Below are positions 22,442 to 33,439 of a stretch of DNA of 64,000 bases, one piece after another. The stretch spans positions 62,001-126,000 of the forward strand of contig NBIV01000191.1 of assembly GCA_003194525.1 (NCBI GenBank), given 5' to 3'. Position 1 is the stretch's first letter, and every line of letters begins with the position of its first letter. Origin of the DNA: Gracilariopsis chorda. Lineage: Eukaryota; Rhodophyta; Florideophyceae; Gracilariales; Gracilariaceae. Made by a program: the position numbers and the translations under genes. The notes beneath the pieces were generated by a model. The model saw only the letters and a list, made by a program, of their open reading frames with translations. It ran no database searches and was not told the DNA's origin.

Positions 22442-22744
22442 GATATAGCAGGCGTGCCCGCAATGTCTTGGGGACTACAAGCTGTATCGCCCTATCCAAT
22501 GGTGACCTGCGACATAATGTGCCTCGGCAGTCATAATCAAACAGCGACCCAGGGGTCCTTACCTTCTCCCCTACCTGGACGCAGTATTTGTCCTTTTTTC
22601 AGCCTGAAGGAATTCCTCGAGAGGTATTTGCGTAAGATCTACGCTTCCCGCCTTGGCCATATGGACATCCAGCGGTGGATCGTTCCACTTTGCGGATCAT
22701 AAGATCGCTGTGCCGTGTCCGTCAGTTTCTTCGGCCATTTTGAC

Positions 22745-24344
22745 CTACGCTATTCGCAGTTCCTCTACCTCGTCGTCAGTGTCCTGTGGGCCATCCCAAA
22801 TGGTGCAAATCTCATTTTCCAGCGTACGTTGGTCCGTATGATTGGTCATAAGGCGTGACAGCGCATCTGCGGCCTGATGTTTCAACCCCGGCCTATAGGT
22901 CACTTCATAATCAAATTCGGCCAGCTGCAATCTCCACCGGGCCAGAGGGGAGGATGTGTGCGTCATCTTCATTAGCCTAAAGAGTGAATGGTGATCTTAC
23001 CTAATGGTAAAGCCAGTCCCTTCGAAAAAAGTCGAAGGTGGAGCACCGACCACACAATGGCCGAACACCCCTTTTCTGTAGTGCTATAGTTCCTTTGAAC
23101 CTTGGCCAGGAACCTAGGCCAGTAAATAACTGGGCGATAATCCCTAGACAAATTCTGCTCATGTAGAATAGCACAGCCCACTTGGGTCGCTGATGCGCCC
23201 CTACCTAGTACATAGAGCTTATTGGCCCTGGGTAACGCCAAGACTGGCAGATTGACCAAATGGTCCATGAGGTTCTGGTGCGCCTCATACTGCTCGTCCG
23301 TGAGGTCGTCAATTTCCAAAGGGATCCCATTCTTCAGCGTCTCATTGAGAGATTCTGCGATTTTCGCGAACCCCAGTACAAACCTCCGGTAAACATTACA
23401 CATGCCAAGGAAGGAGCGCAGTTGCTTATGGGTCCTAGGGTGTCGGGCTTTCCCTATAGCCTTAGTTGTAGCTTTTTCCCCTAAAAACCACATGGCCAAC
23501 ATAGCCCACCGAGGGCGGAAAGAAGAAACACTTTTTCAGCTTCAACGTTACGTTTGCCTGTAGGATTAGCCTAAGGACTGCCTTCACGTGTGTGAAGTGT
23601 TTTCTAATGGCCCTGGAAAAGATGATCACATCATCTAAGTAGACCAAGGCGAACTTCCATTTGACCCTGGACAGGATGATGTCTATTGCCCGCTGGAAAG
23701 TAGCTGGCACATTCATGAGACCGAGCACCATCCGTTTAAATCGGAATAAACCCTCGTGGGTCGTAAAGGTGTTTAGTGACTTCGCCTTTTCATCCATGGG
23801 GACTTGCCAGTAGCCACAATTGGCATCCAAGATGGTGAACATTTGCGCGTCCCCAAGGGAATCTAGGCAGTCGTCCATACGGGGGATGGGATACGTATCC
23901 CTTATGTTCACCGCATTTAGTTTGCGGTAGTCAGTACCAAACCCGTACGGCCCCGTCCTTCTTGGCCACTGGGACAAAGTGGCTGGCATATTTGGCCTCC
24001 GTGGATGGTGCACGCTCAATGACACCTGAGGACTTCATCTTCTCCACCCTCTTTGCCACCACCTTTCGTAATTTTACGCCATTGCGATATAGGTGTTGAT
24101 ATTGGGGCGTGGCCCCGTCCTTAAGGTCAGTTTGATGCCTCGTGGCATCGATCTCGCCCAACTTTCCACTCCACATGCCAGCGAAGTCCTTGAGGAGATA
24201 AATGACTTGTTCCCTATAGGGTTCAAAGTCCTCGCCAAGGCTGACGTTGCTTTCCAAGTTGGCCGGGGGGTCGCCCCCGGGAACGAACTTTTCCGCATCA
24301 ATTTCCATACTGGTCCCAGGATCAGGCATAAATATTCCCACCAC
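22745..24344 (-). pseudogene. E2 reverse transcriptase and RNase H
   Basis: Reading leftward, a pre-RT segment (24,344-23,931) includes the RT entry GVIERAPSTEAKYASHFVPV. The RT frame (24,025-23,462) has DYRKLNAVN, FTILDANCGYWQVP (first catalytic Asp), FRFKRMVLGLMNVPATFQRA and the YLDD box in LVYLDDVIIFS (about 23,630). The connection and RNase H follow (23,502-22,972; LGMCNVYRRFV, then YRPVIYWPRFL, NYSTTEKGCSAIVW), ending ADALSR at about 22,840. The YLDD catalytic pair is intact and this is the best-preserved RT in the window. Frame changes separate the blocks, so no single full-length polyprotein remains. Confidence 0.85.
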
Positions 24345-24350
24345 TGCACC

Positions 24351-24960
24351 CTAGTGTAACCTTGTAGGCTTGTCACAAAACTTGCTCGTGGTGACCGCAA
24401 AGGGTTGGTTGGGTACCAAATTCATTACTCCATTGGCCATGAGGGAAAGGTGTTTCGTTACCAACCTGGGATGGTTTTGCAACAAAACCAGACCTGAGGA
24501 CTCGCATACCACGGCAGTGGACACTAGGGTCATTGGCGGTATAACTATCGCCCTGGCCAGTCCGACCCTGGTAGATACGGTCCATATAGGAAATTTGGCC
24601 TTCGCAGGGGCAGCCTCGGGTCCAGGGTTCGAGCCAATAATCGCCAATGATGGTCCTCGATAGAACACAACCCTCTTCCGGCCAGGATAGATTGCTTTTA
24701 GATATCTATCAACAAAGCTCGTCCCTAGAATTCTTCTTGCCCCCAGGTTCAGACATACAAGAAACCAAATCTTAGCATTCAGGTAACCCAATTGGACGTA
24801 AAGCGGAAGTATTCCGCGAATGTCTATCGGCGGGCGTGATGCATCTATTACCTCCCGTGAATTCTTTTCCCGTATCATCCTTTCCCAGCCCAATGGTAAG
24901 ACCTTCGAGTGTACCAGAATGCGGCCTGTTCCAGTATCCAACACGACCGTAAACGACTTT
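24351..24960 (-). pseudogene. E2 retropepsin-like protease
   Basis: The active-site triplet is present in VVLDTGTGRILVHSKVLPLGW, and the flap-distal block ILGTSFVDRYLKAIYPG matches the usual I-L-G-x-x-F-(I/L) motif of Ty3/gypsy proteases. The domain spans about 100 codons and is followed by a linker toward RT. The protease would cut the Gag-Pol polyprotein in the virus-like particle. The frame is open from 24,944 to 24,351, so it may still be intact, although its neighbours are frame-shifted. Confidence 0.75.
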
Positions 24961-25175
24961 TGGTAGCGGCCTGCAGTCCTAAGGTTCCATGCACTCTGTA
25001 ATTATCTTTCCTCAGGACACAAAAGAAGCGTCCTCCAGGTCCTTCCATTTGTCCACAGCGTACAGCTGACTCGAGACTCTTCTCATTTCGTACTCTGGTT
25101 TCTTTGTTTCTTCAGGTCCTGCGGTCCGCGAGTTTGGTGGTGTGAGGCAGCAGTTCTGAGAGAGACGACACGCCT

Positions 25176-27272
25176 CTATTCGTCTCTCTGGTCGTTTGGG
25201 TGGGTTGTGGGCACCACAAGATCGCCTTCTCCGTCCAGGGATTCGAAGCTATACCTCAGCTCTTCGACCATGTTGACCAGAGGTTGTTTCACCAGTGTGG
25301 TGAGGGGAGTCATAAACTTGGAGCGACCCGGCTTCCCAATGGTCCTCTGGGAAAAAGTCCTCCAGAAGTAACCCTCGGATCGGTGCACCTGGTAGTTCTC
25401 TTCCCTCCGTGCCATAATTCCTTTGCAGATGTCCTCAGGCGTATACTTCATACATTAGCACGACCAAGCCGTGGAAAGGCACATGTAACAGTCCTCATTG
25501 GACTTCGTAAGAAGGTCCTGCATCGGGGCAATCGGAGAATAATGGGGTGTCTCCGGGGCCGATGTGGTGATTGTTCCTAACAAAAAGGTCGATGGCGCTC
25601 CTGACGGAGCTGAAGAGAAGCTCACCTCAAAAGCATCTGCGGTGTCTGAATGTCCCGAAGCCAAGTCCAACTCCGATGCGGAATGTACCATGTGAGCCTT
25701 CACTCCTGCGGCTAGGGATATTGCAAGAACCCTGTTATCTGCCTCACCCGGCCGGCGGGAATTCCTATAGGTCTGGCCTTATCCATCAGCATACGTCACC
25801 AATTGACGTAGTGTGAAGTCCGGATGGGCAGTGTGGTGGTTTCGGACGTGAGTCTGTTTCGCCAGGAGTAGTACCGCGATACAGTGTCGCTTACGCCAGC
25901 CGTCGGAAAACACATTCCCACATCTGCGGGCTCTAGTCCACAGCTGGTCAGGATAATTAATTTCGGACATGTTAGAACTCTGGTGGTCTCCAATTAAGTC
26001 CTGATATGCATCCATTATGTGTTCGTCAATTGCATACTTTTAAAAAGATAATGAACGACCTCCAGATAGATTCTTACGAGCTCCCGATCTGGGGTATCAA
26101 TGGGGTTGGCTGATTTGGACATCTTCACATCGACTTGGTCTTTCGCTTGTGCACTGACGGAAAACTGGAAACAATGAATTGCAGTTCCCTCATGGACTTC
26201 ATCCTGGTCACAGGCCACTTTAAACGAGCTCAATAACCTAAAGACTGTAATGGGATCCTTCCCAAAAAAGTTGTCCGGAACGGTCAGTTGCATTCTCTTA
26301 ACCCACCTGGCAATCTTCTTGGCGACCGAAGAGGTGTACCGCGTAGACCAATCCATCAACCTGTACGTGTTCACGTTTAAGACCTTCTGGAAAAACTCAT
26401 TAGTTGTGACCAATGGTATGGAGGTGCCGAACATCCGCCTCATCCGTATTGGTGTCAGAAGAGTCCGACGGGTACGAATGGTCATCGCTTGAGTCCGAGT
26501 GATGCCTCTTCCAATGGTTAGTCCTCTGCTTACGCCTTCGGGTTCGTCTCTAATTTTTACGGGTCTTGGTATTTACGAAGTCGTTTTAGGTGAGCTCTTC
26601 ATCATCCTTGAGGTGCTCGTCGGCGTACCGAACGCAGTGCTGTCCATTGGCTTTATCTCCTGCGCGGCCTCTTTGCCTCTAGATTCTCTCTTCTCTAGAC
26701 CATTTTTAACCCAATGGGCCTTCTTGTGCTGTACTTCTGGGAGGGGCTACTTCTGTAGCTGCTTCCTGAAGTCCGGTGTATGCTGACCGATGGACACCCA
26801 ATGGTCCACTTTGAGAAACACCGCGAGGGCTGTGAAATTTGCATGCCTGGTGGGTGATTTCCCCTTTAATGGTCGTGGCAATAGACTACACGAGTACGTC
26901 TGATTGAAAACCCTGCAGAATCAGTTATTCTGTCAGAGAGGAGAGGGGCTCCCATAATACTCTATCCACGTGGTCCCTGAGGAATTGCTCCACTTGGGTC
27001 TCGCACCAAGAGCAGAGTTGCGGCCTTAGGAGAGCGGCAACATCGTCCACAACACGGGGAGTGTAGGCCATAGCAGCAAGGTCGCCAGGGTGTTCTGTAT
27101 CTTTCCTTGGGACTTGCCGAAGATTGAGCTTATCCATCCTCTCGTAGAGCCGAGCGACCAATTTTGGATTTCTGGTTATCCTTTCAGGATTCTCCACAGG
27201 GTCTATGACCCGTCCACCAGAGCGGCTGCGGGTACTTCTACAGTCGCTATTATTGTCCGTTTGGGCGGCCAA
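25176..27272 (-). pseudogene. E2 gag
   Basis: Three separate minus-strand frames make up gag. The N-terminal piece (27,272-26,925) has SRTRSGGR-like basic and serine-rich sequence followed by LRQVPRKDTEH. The capsid piece (26,485-26,015) has MQLTVPDNFFGKDPITVFRLLSSFKVAC. A C-terminal part (25,703-25,176) has a short Cys cluster C-Y-M-C-L-S-T-A-W-S-C in place of a standard zinc knuckle, then the spacer leading to the protease. The same three blocks recur in E4. Gag would form the particle and bind genomic RNA. Stops between the pieces show that the copy is dead. Confidence 0.7.
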
Positions 27273-27468
27273 TGGGGTAACGGCGACTGGAGGAGGTGTG
27301 GCTGCACCTGGGGTTCCTTGTCGGTTTTCATTTCTGGGGTTGGGTTATTGGTTATCCCTACGGTCGGTGTTGCGTTCGACCCAGTTGCGTCGACTAATAG
27401 TCCAATGGTAGAATTCCTTTGCGTAAAAGCCTTCCCTTGGGGTCCAAAATGGCTGTTCCTATAGGCTT

Positions 27469-27484
27469 ATAGGTCGTAAGACCA
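27469..27484 (-). promoter_or_regulatory. E2 primer-binding site
   Basis: On the minus strand this reads TGGTCTTACGACCTAT, two bases (AG) after the 5' LTR. The TGG start pairs with the CCA end of a tRNA. It resembles the sites of E1, E4 and E5. Confidence 0.7.
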
Positions 27485-27486
27485 CT

Positions 27487-27996
27487 TTTATTAGAATAAA
27501 AAGTCCGGTGGCGAGCTAGAAGAGTAGTCTACCAAGGGGCAGTAGCGGCAGAGAGCCAGCCACTGGGGTGGCACTCCACTTAGTCTAACACTGAAGTGGG
27601 GACCACCTGGCGGGTAGGCGCAATGGGTGAGCGATATCTCAAAACGTTACAGGTCAGGAGAATGGTAGCGATGGGTTGGAGGCCTTTGGTGGTCTACTAG
27701 CCGGGTGTGTCGGCAAGAAGATGTCGATGGTGCTTGCATTTACTCTTCGAAGATTGGCTCCACTCGATTAAACTTATATGGTTGACGAGGCGCCCTGATC
27801 TCCAGGGACTACCCTAGAAAATTAAACAAAAATTTCTACCTAGTAAAACCTGAGGCCAAAGTACCTTGGCAACTGCACTATCCCTTGGTGTCTCCCTGAC
27901 CACGTTGTATATTTTGCCCAGCAATGTTCTGACCACTGCCAGTCTCACCCCATGCCCATTTTATAATTCCACCTAGCTAACAGTCACTCTCTTATA
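27487..27996 (-). repeat. E2 5' LTR (family G1)
   Basis: It is 510 bp against 514 bp for its partner. The ends are mutated (TTTATTAG at left, CTCTTATA at right), but alignment and the TGCGG duplication on the right fix the borders. Confidence 0.85.
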
Positions 27997-28001
27997 TGCG
28001 G

Positions 28002-29642
28002 GGCTGGTGCAAGTGGCGTACCAACGGCAGAGCCGGGCGCCTTTCGAATTCCCAGTGCCTAACTGCTTTGGCTTCGACATTAGCCTATTCCACACACGCG
28101 GTGAAATCGGTTACGGCAAACGCCTAGCCAGCCTCGAAACCCTCGCGTGGAGGACGTTTCCGGCTGCGGGGCAACAAACCCTGTGTTGGGTTTGTGGGTG
28201 TGGTACAGCCAGTTGTGAGCACAACGTCCGTAAAATAGGACTTTTAGATTTGGTCTAACAGATGGGTTCCAATAGGCAGTGGTCTCGCTAATGTAGGAGA
28301 GGCGACCCAGAGAATCCTGAAAGGAGATCTGCGAGCACCAAGCAGAGAGCGGGTTCACTGGGCGGACGATAATTTTACAGGTGCTGGTATGGGACGCGCT
28401 GGGTATCCGTGGCTTAGAACCCACACCTAGAGGATGACGTAATAGTGTACCTGAAGGTGAGTATCACGAGTGTGAACCAGACGAACTAGAATAGGGGTCG
28501 AGGGTGCTTCCTTTACTTCTCCGAAGGTGGAGCTCCAGCAGCGCACTTTTTACAGTGCCGCGAGCTGACCTCGACAGAACCTATGTACTGTAACCTATAA
28601 AAGTCTAAGGTAGGTTATTGTACGTAATCGATTTACAGTCCGCTGGAACTATTCCTCTGGAGTGGTGTGCTACGTGGCAATAGCTAGAAAATACAGATAC
28701 TGTACTACGAATCTTCCGCAACAGCCCATCCTTAGGAGCATATATAGTACCCTCTGTACTACATTGGGAACGACCGATATTTCGGGCTGAATTCCGGTAC
28801 CTTCCCCGGCAGTCCCAGTTCAACTACCTCCAAAACTTCATCCATTATGGACGGCACTGGCGATCCCGACTCGTGTACTTTGCCCCGTACCAAAAAGTGG
28901 ATATTGAGCGGCTTGCTCCGCCTCACAGACAGAGTCAGTACGTTGCACTCAACGAGTGGTGGAGGTTTCAAGAATCCTGCCAGGTTTGCTACCTTGAGCT
29001 CTCGCTGGCAGTCACGTACCTCGGTTCTTTCCTGATTCCAAATCCCCGGCCAGGACTTTGATCGATAATTGTAACCGAGTGGGCTGCATCGAACCACGTG
29101 TGCGGGTCGCTATTCGCAACCTGGACCTGAGTGTCCCCCTTGGTGGTATTGCCCACAATGACCAAGTACTCCAATTACTTTGCCTTATTGACAGTATTGA
29201 CTATAGCGAGGTCTCGCTGGAACAGATCAGTCGACGTGACGGCGGCGGTGACGGTACCAGTGGTCTGGGTCTTGGTAGAGACACCGCACTTGCGAGGGGT
29301 TTCATCTACTTCGATCTCTGGGAGTTCCAGGAGATTTCCTCGGAAGAGGAACGGGAACTCTGCTACGCCCCGCGGCACGTGCCGGAATACCAATCTATTG
29401 GGTACGTCGAATCGGACGATTACTACTGCGCGTATAGCAGAGATAACCCGATGGTCGATAGCGAACCCGAAGAGCTGCGGGATATGGAACTATATGCTTC
29501 CGACATGGTCGTAGACGAATCCCCGAGGGGCTGCCTCCGGTTCCCAGTACTCCGACGGCGAGTCTCTGGCCTTCACTCTCCAGTGCGGGTACGTTCAATG
29601 AAAACGATTTCATTGATCGCTTCCTACAGGGAGCGGGTTTAA
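28002..29642 (+). pseudogene. Antisense accessory gene of E1, C-terminal part
   Basis: Sequence resumes exactly after E2 and one copy of its TGCGG target: the codons bridging the gap read A-H-A-G-L-V-Q-V-A-Y-Q-R-Q against A-Q-T-A-L-T-R-M-A-Y-Q-R-Q in E6. It continues with RAPFEFPVP, TRGEIGYGK and SLETLAWRTFPAA, breaks at the G4 solo LTR (28,191-28,763), and resumes with EFRYLPRQ, LAPPHRQSQYVAL and LGSFLIPNPRPGL. A TGA follows at 29,059-29,061 where E6 has TGG (Trp). A deletion of about 64 bp then removes some 20 codons and shifts frame. The last frame (IRNLDLSVPLGG, VLQLLCLID, FIYFDLWEF, YVESDDYY) ends at TAA, 29,640-29,642. Function unknown. Confidence 0.82.
28191..28763. mobile_element. Solo LTR of an unassigned family (G4)
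   Basis: A 573-bp insertion interrupts the antisense gene of E1. It is flanked by a 5-bp duplication TTGGG (28,186-28,190 and 28,764-28,768). It ends CTACA and begins TTTGTGG (probably a mutated TGTGTGG), fitting LTR ends. It has no coding capacity and does not resemble the G1, G2 or G3 LTRs by eye. Removing it with one TTGGG restores the codons L-C-W-E-R-P found uninterrupted in E6. Confidence 0.78.
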
Positions 29643-29931
29643 GCGCTACCGAGTTTCGGGTGACGTCACTGCGATGGGGGATGTCTTGGCTTACAGGCTT
29701 GCGGATGGTCACGCTCCGGACGATGGGGAGGAGTCGAACCTGTAATCCAGTATCCTGGTCTCTTTCCCAGGCTTAGACAGTAATATAGCTCAGCATAACA
29801 CAGGATCGCGAGGCTCCTGAGAAAATGTTCCTGTTTAAAACGGCATTCTATCCTTCATTCTCGTCCGTGACGGAGTCCATGCGAAAGGGGGTGTACTACG
29901 TTTTCTTACCTCCCCTGAATTCGCGGCGTTT

Positions 29932-30126
29932 TTATCCAACTTGGGCGTTGCAAAGCGTAGCTGGGTTTGCGGTACCCGGGCTGCGATGATATTCGAATAC
30001 CTTCGAACGGTGGAGGTGTTCGATGGGTTCCATGGTGTCCCCGCCTGGGTCATATACGGACCAATGGAAGTGGTATCTTAGAATACCTTCCTGATCCCAG
30101 GTGTGCTCGATGATTCGGTCAGTCAC
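29932..30126 (-). pseudogene. E1 chromodomain
   Basis: The frame reads RIIEHTWDQEGILRYHFHWSVYDPGGDTMEPIEHL, which is the chromodomain pattern: R-I-(L/I), strand, then W-x-x-Y/W...T-x-E-P-x-x-x-L. One aromatic-cage position is altered and some acidic residues are changed. It lies at the end of the pol region, just before the 3' end of the antisense gene, so the two genes converge. Between it and the integrase (30,130-31,850) the minus strand is broken and Pro/Lys-rich, with nothing else identified. Confidence 0.8.
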
Positions 30127-31853
30127 AGACTCTTTTCTGTATACTTGCCTGCTTGCCGTGTTATGGTGACCTTGCTTGTCAGGGGTTGCCCATGAGACAA
30201 GATATTTTCCCTTGAGGGTGCGTCAGGGTGGTACGTGCCGGCTCCGCTCGGAATAAGTGGCGTAGAGTGCGGAATAATATCAGTCAAGGGGTGGCTTCTT
30301 GGAACGGTTGCCGCGTACCGCGTTTATTATGTTTACCGCTAGTTTGCGGGGTTCCTCGGTCCCTGGTTGACGGTAGTCCGGTCGAACTGTGAGCTGGCGG
30401 GCATCTTGCCACTTTGGCGGGGTTTTGGAGGCCATTTCCTCGTAGGGATTTCCGCATGGTGCGGTGATTGGTGCTGGGCGCACAATCTCCGTACGTTAAC
30501 ATGGCTCCCAGGACCTGTGGTTCTGAACCGCCTTCTTGCGTTCCGCCTCCCTTGGCGTGGGCCTTACACTGTCCGCTTGCGCCATGCACTGCTGTGCTGG
30601 CACCCGGTATCCGGCGGTTACTTCCGGTTCTTTGATGTGTTGCATCAAACTCCCTGACGGGGCGTGTACAGCTGGCGCCGTGTACACCCTGTCTGGGGAC
30701 TTTGGCGGTAATTGAGTTGTAATGTCTTCCTCACGAGGTGCATCATCCAGGACGACCAGTTTAACGCTGGCGACGACGGCGGATTTTCCGAGACGATCCG
30801 TATATGAGTGCGAATGCGCAGAGACTTCAGCGTTTAGATTTCCGAAGTTGGGACCACATTCTCGTTATGAAAGGTTCTCTAGTCTGGGGCTGTAGAGCCA
30901 AGGACTTGAGTTGAAATATGTGCATTCCTGCCTTCCTCCCTCGACAGGGTCTTTTCGTTTTCCAGAGTTGCTGGTTTTCCCACGCGTGCGTTGCCCACTA
31001 CCAGCGGTGTGAATGGTGCTCATGAATCCGTTTTTGTGGGATATTCCATCGACGACGGTTCTGCGATTACACCCTAGTGAGTGGTCTGCGAAACGATACC
31101 ACTACCCGGATTCAGGGAATTGCCCTGGTTCAGCCGTAGAGACTGCGATGTCGGTCCACTCTCCCGTACTATACGGTGTAACTGCGTCGTTCCCGAACCC
31201 TTTGTGGGCGATTGCGATGCATCATCGACTTCCCGTGTTCCACGGCTCAAATCCTGTTTCGACCGTAATAAATTTCCATTGTAGCGATAAGTCCCCTCCC
31301 CCTACTTAAACGGAGCAAGAGGAGTAGAAGTAGTATATCCCGCATGGCGGGTGTAAATGCGCGCCAAAGGGGCGGTAGTTTTTTCGAAGTAGAGAAAGGT
31401 CCGTTTGTACCTGAACGATCCGGCACAGCTGGAGGTTCCGACAAAGCTGTTTATTCTGAAATGCCCAGAGTATGCTGTCGTAGAGCAGTCAGTCTATTTA
31501 GTCTGCGGGTTTCTGGTGTTGCTGAGTCCGTCGAGACAGGTTTTTTGTATCCAGGACGAACTCAGACGAGGGAAGAGGGGCAGGTACAGCACGACCGTGG
31601 GGAAGTCTGCTCGTATACCTCGCCAATTTCCACTACGACAGTGCCATAGTTAACGGATAGCCTTTTAAAATGTTCATCTGCCACAGGCGAGAGCTTTTAA
31701 AGCTTCTTAGGTTTTGGGTTATAATATTACTTACGTATAAAGACATTGGCCTTGGCTCTTATGCATGGAGCATTATCTCGTAAACTAGTTTCAAAATCAC
31801 GCTTGTCCACGGCTTGGGCGCCGTCCATAGACTCTCGCGCTGCGGGGACCAGT

Positions 31854-32920
31854 TCAGGAAGCCATTACTCCCATTTCTGGTGGTAACGACCCACAGATGA
31901 GAAATTGTTCAAGGTGGCTTGTAATTCTAACGCCACAGGCGGGTGTGACCGATATAGAACCAATTCGAACTGTGATAATCCGGTAGTGCGGTGAAAGTGC
32001 GTATTGTACGCAAAATTTAAAGCATCTGCATACAACGCCCAAGTCATTGTGTGATCAGCAACATAAGAACAGGGAGAGGCCAATAACGTCCAGTTGAACC
32101 CTTCGACTTGTCCATTTCATTGGGGATGGTAAGTATTCGTGAAGAAGTTCTTCACGTTCAGGATTGGAAAAACATCCTGGAACAACTTGGACGCGAGCTG
32201 CCGTCCGTTATCGGAGAGCACCTCCGCAGGAGGACCAAAAAAATTTTCCAGTGCGTTATTAGAGCCTGGGCCACCGTGAAAACGGTTATCCTCCGAAGAG
32301 ATACAGTCCGAACAAGCTCTGCAAAGCGATGGGTGATCACAACTAAGAGCTTGTTGCCTCTCTTTGTAGTGAGCAGAGGTCCGAGAATATCGATTGCGAT
32401 AAATTCGAGTGGCGCCCTAGCAGAGAATATCTTCATTTTCTTCGCGTTACTGTTGAGCTTCACCCGGTTCTTCGAGCATTCGGTACAAAACTGCAGAGTT
32501 GCATAGCAATCAAACGCCATGGCGGGCCAGTAAAAGCCATTGGCAGGATGAGGTAGAGCTTTCTCCCACCTACAAGACAACTAAGCTTCGCATAGTGCGA
32601 GAGATGTAACAACCGTGACTGCAGAGAATGGGGTACCACAATCTGTGGAAGAGCTTCGAGCAACCGAACAAGGCAGCTTTTATGGTTCACCTCGAACGGG
32701 AGGTCTTCACCAGCGTGTAAACGGGCACAAATCCTCATACAGAAGGGGTCACCGAATAGTTCTAAGACCAATTCCTCCAGTGAAACCTGTACAAAAATAT
32801 CTGGTAAGGGTTTCAGAGGGGTCTTGTGGGATGCAAGTAAGTTATGAAAGTCACCACCTTTATCCCAGTCTTCTAGCCATTCCTCGAACTTCCACTCCAG
32901 TTCATCTGGTTCTTCAGCCA
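31854..32920 (-). pseudogene. E1 integrase
   Basis: On the minus strand: an acidic N-terminal segment (AEEPDELEWKFEEWLEDWD), the zinc-binding region (HSLQSRLLHLSHYAKL, then FCTECSKNR, which keeps the Cys-x-x-Cys), and the core with FIAIDILGPL (first catalytic Asp), LVVITHRFAELVRTVSL and a degraded S-D-N-G block (ITDGSSRP). After 32,150 the frame changes and ends with WALYADALNFAYNTHFHRTTGLSQFELVLYRS (about 32,050-31,930). The glutamate region lies in the frame-shifted part. Upstream, the G1 solo LTR separates it from RNase H. Non-functional. Confidence 0.78.
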
Positions 32921-33439
32921 TGTCGTAGAACACTACGTTCTTAGGCCAACTGGGGTAGTGGTCTACTAGGAGGTAGTAGCGGCAGAGAGCCAGCCACTGG
33001 GATGACAATCCACTGAGGCGACTAGTGATGCGGGCATCAACTGGCAGCGAGGCGCAATGGGCGGGCGCTATCTCAAGTCTTTACAGGTCGGGAGAACGGT
33101 GGCGATGGCTTGGAGGCCTTAAAGTCCTACTGGCTGCATATGGCTGCATAAAGACGGTGAGGGTGCTTGCCATTATTCTTCGGAGATTGGTGGCACTCGA
33201 GCCAACGTATATAGCTGACGAGGCGCTCTGACCTCCTGAAACTATGTTAACAATTATATAAAATTAGCTGCATAATAAAACCAATGGCCACAGTGCCTTG
33301 GCACTTGCACTATCCTCTCGTATCTCCTGCATAGGCTCCCAGGTTGGCCACGTGGAATATCTCGTCCAGCAATGTTCTGACCTCTGTCAACCTAGCCCCA
33401 TGGTTACCACTTCACTTGCCTGATGGTCATTCTCCTACA
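32921..33439 (-). mobile_element. Solo LTR of family G1 inserted in E1
   Basis: It has clean LTR ends, TGTCGTAGAACACTACG at left and TCTCCTACA at right. It is flanked by a perfect 5-bp duplication AGCCA (32,916-32,920 and 33,440-33,444). It aligns along its 519 bp with the E2 and E4 LTRs. No internal G1 sequence remains, so it is the product of LTR-LTR recombination. It lies between the RNase H and integrase parts of E1 pol. Confidence 0.9.

Larger units (their letters stand above)
18387..27996 (-). mobile_element. E2: Ty3/gypsy chromovirus-like element, family G1, inserted in E1
   Basis: Direct LTRs (18,387-18,900 and 27,487-27,996) bound a 9.6-kb element. A 5-bp target-site duplication TGCGG lies at 18,382-18,386 and 27,997-28,001. 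The polypurine tract is next to the left LTR and the TGG-type primer-binding site next to the right one, so the genome RNA runs leftward. The minus-strand order is gag, protease, RT, RNase H, integrase, chromodomain. A plus-strand gene occupies 19.6-20.9 kb before the 3' LTR. All genes carry frameshifts or stops, and the LTRs differ by about 15-18% by eye. Confidence 0.9.
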
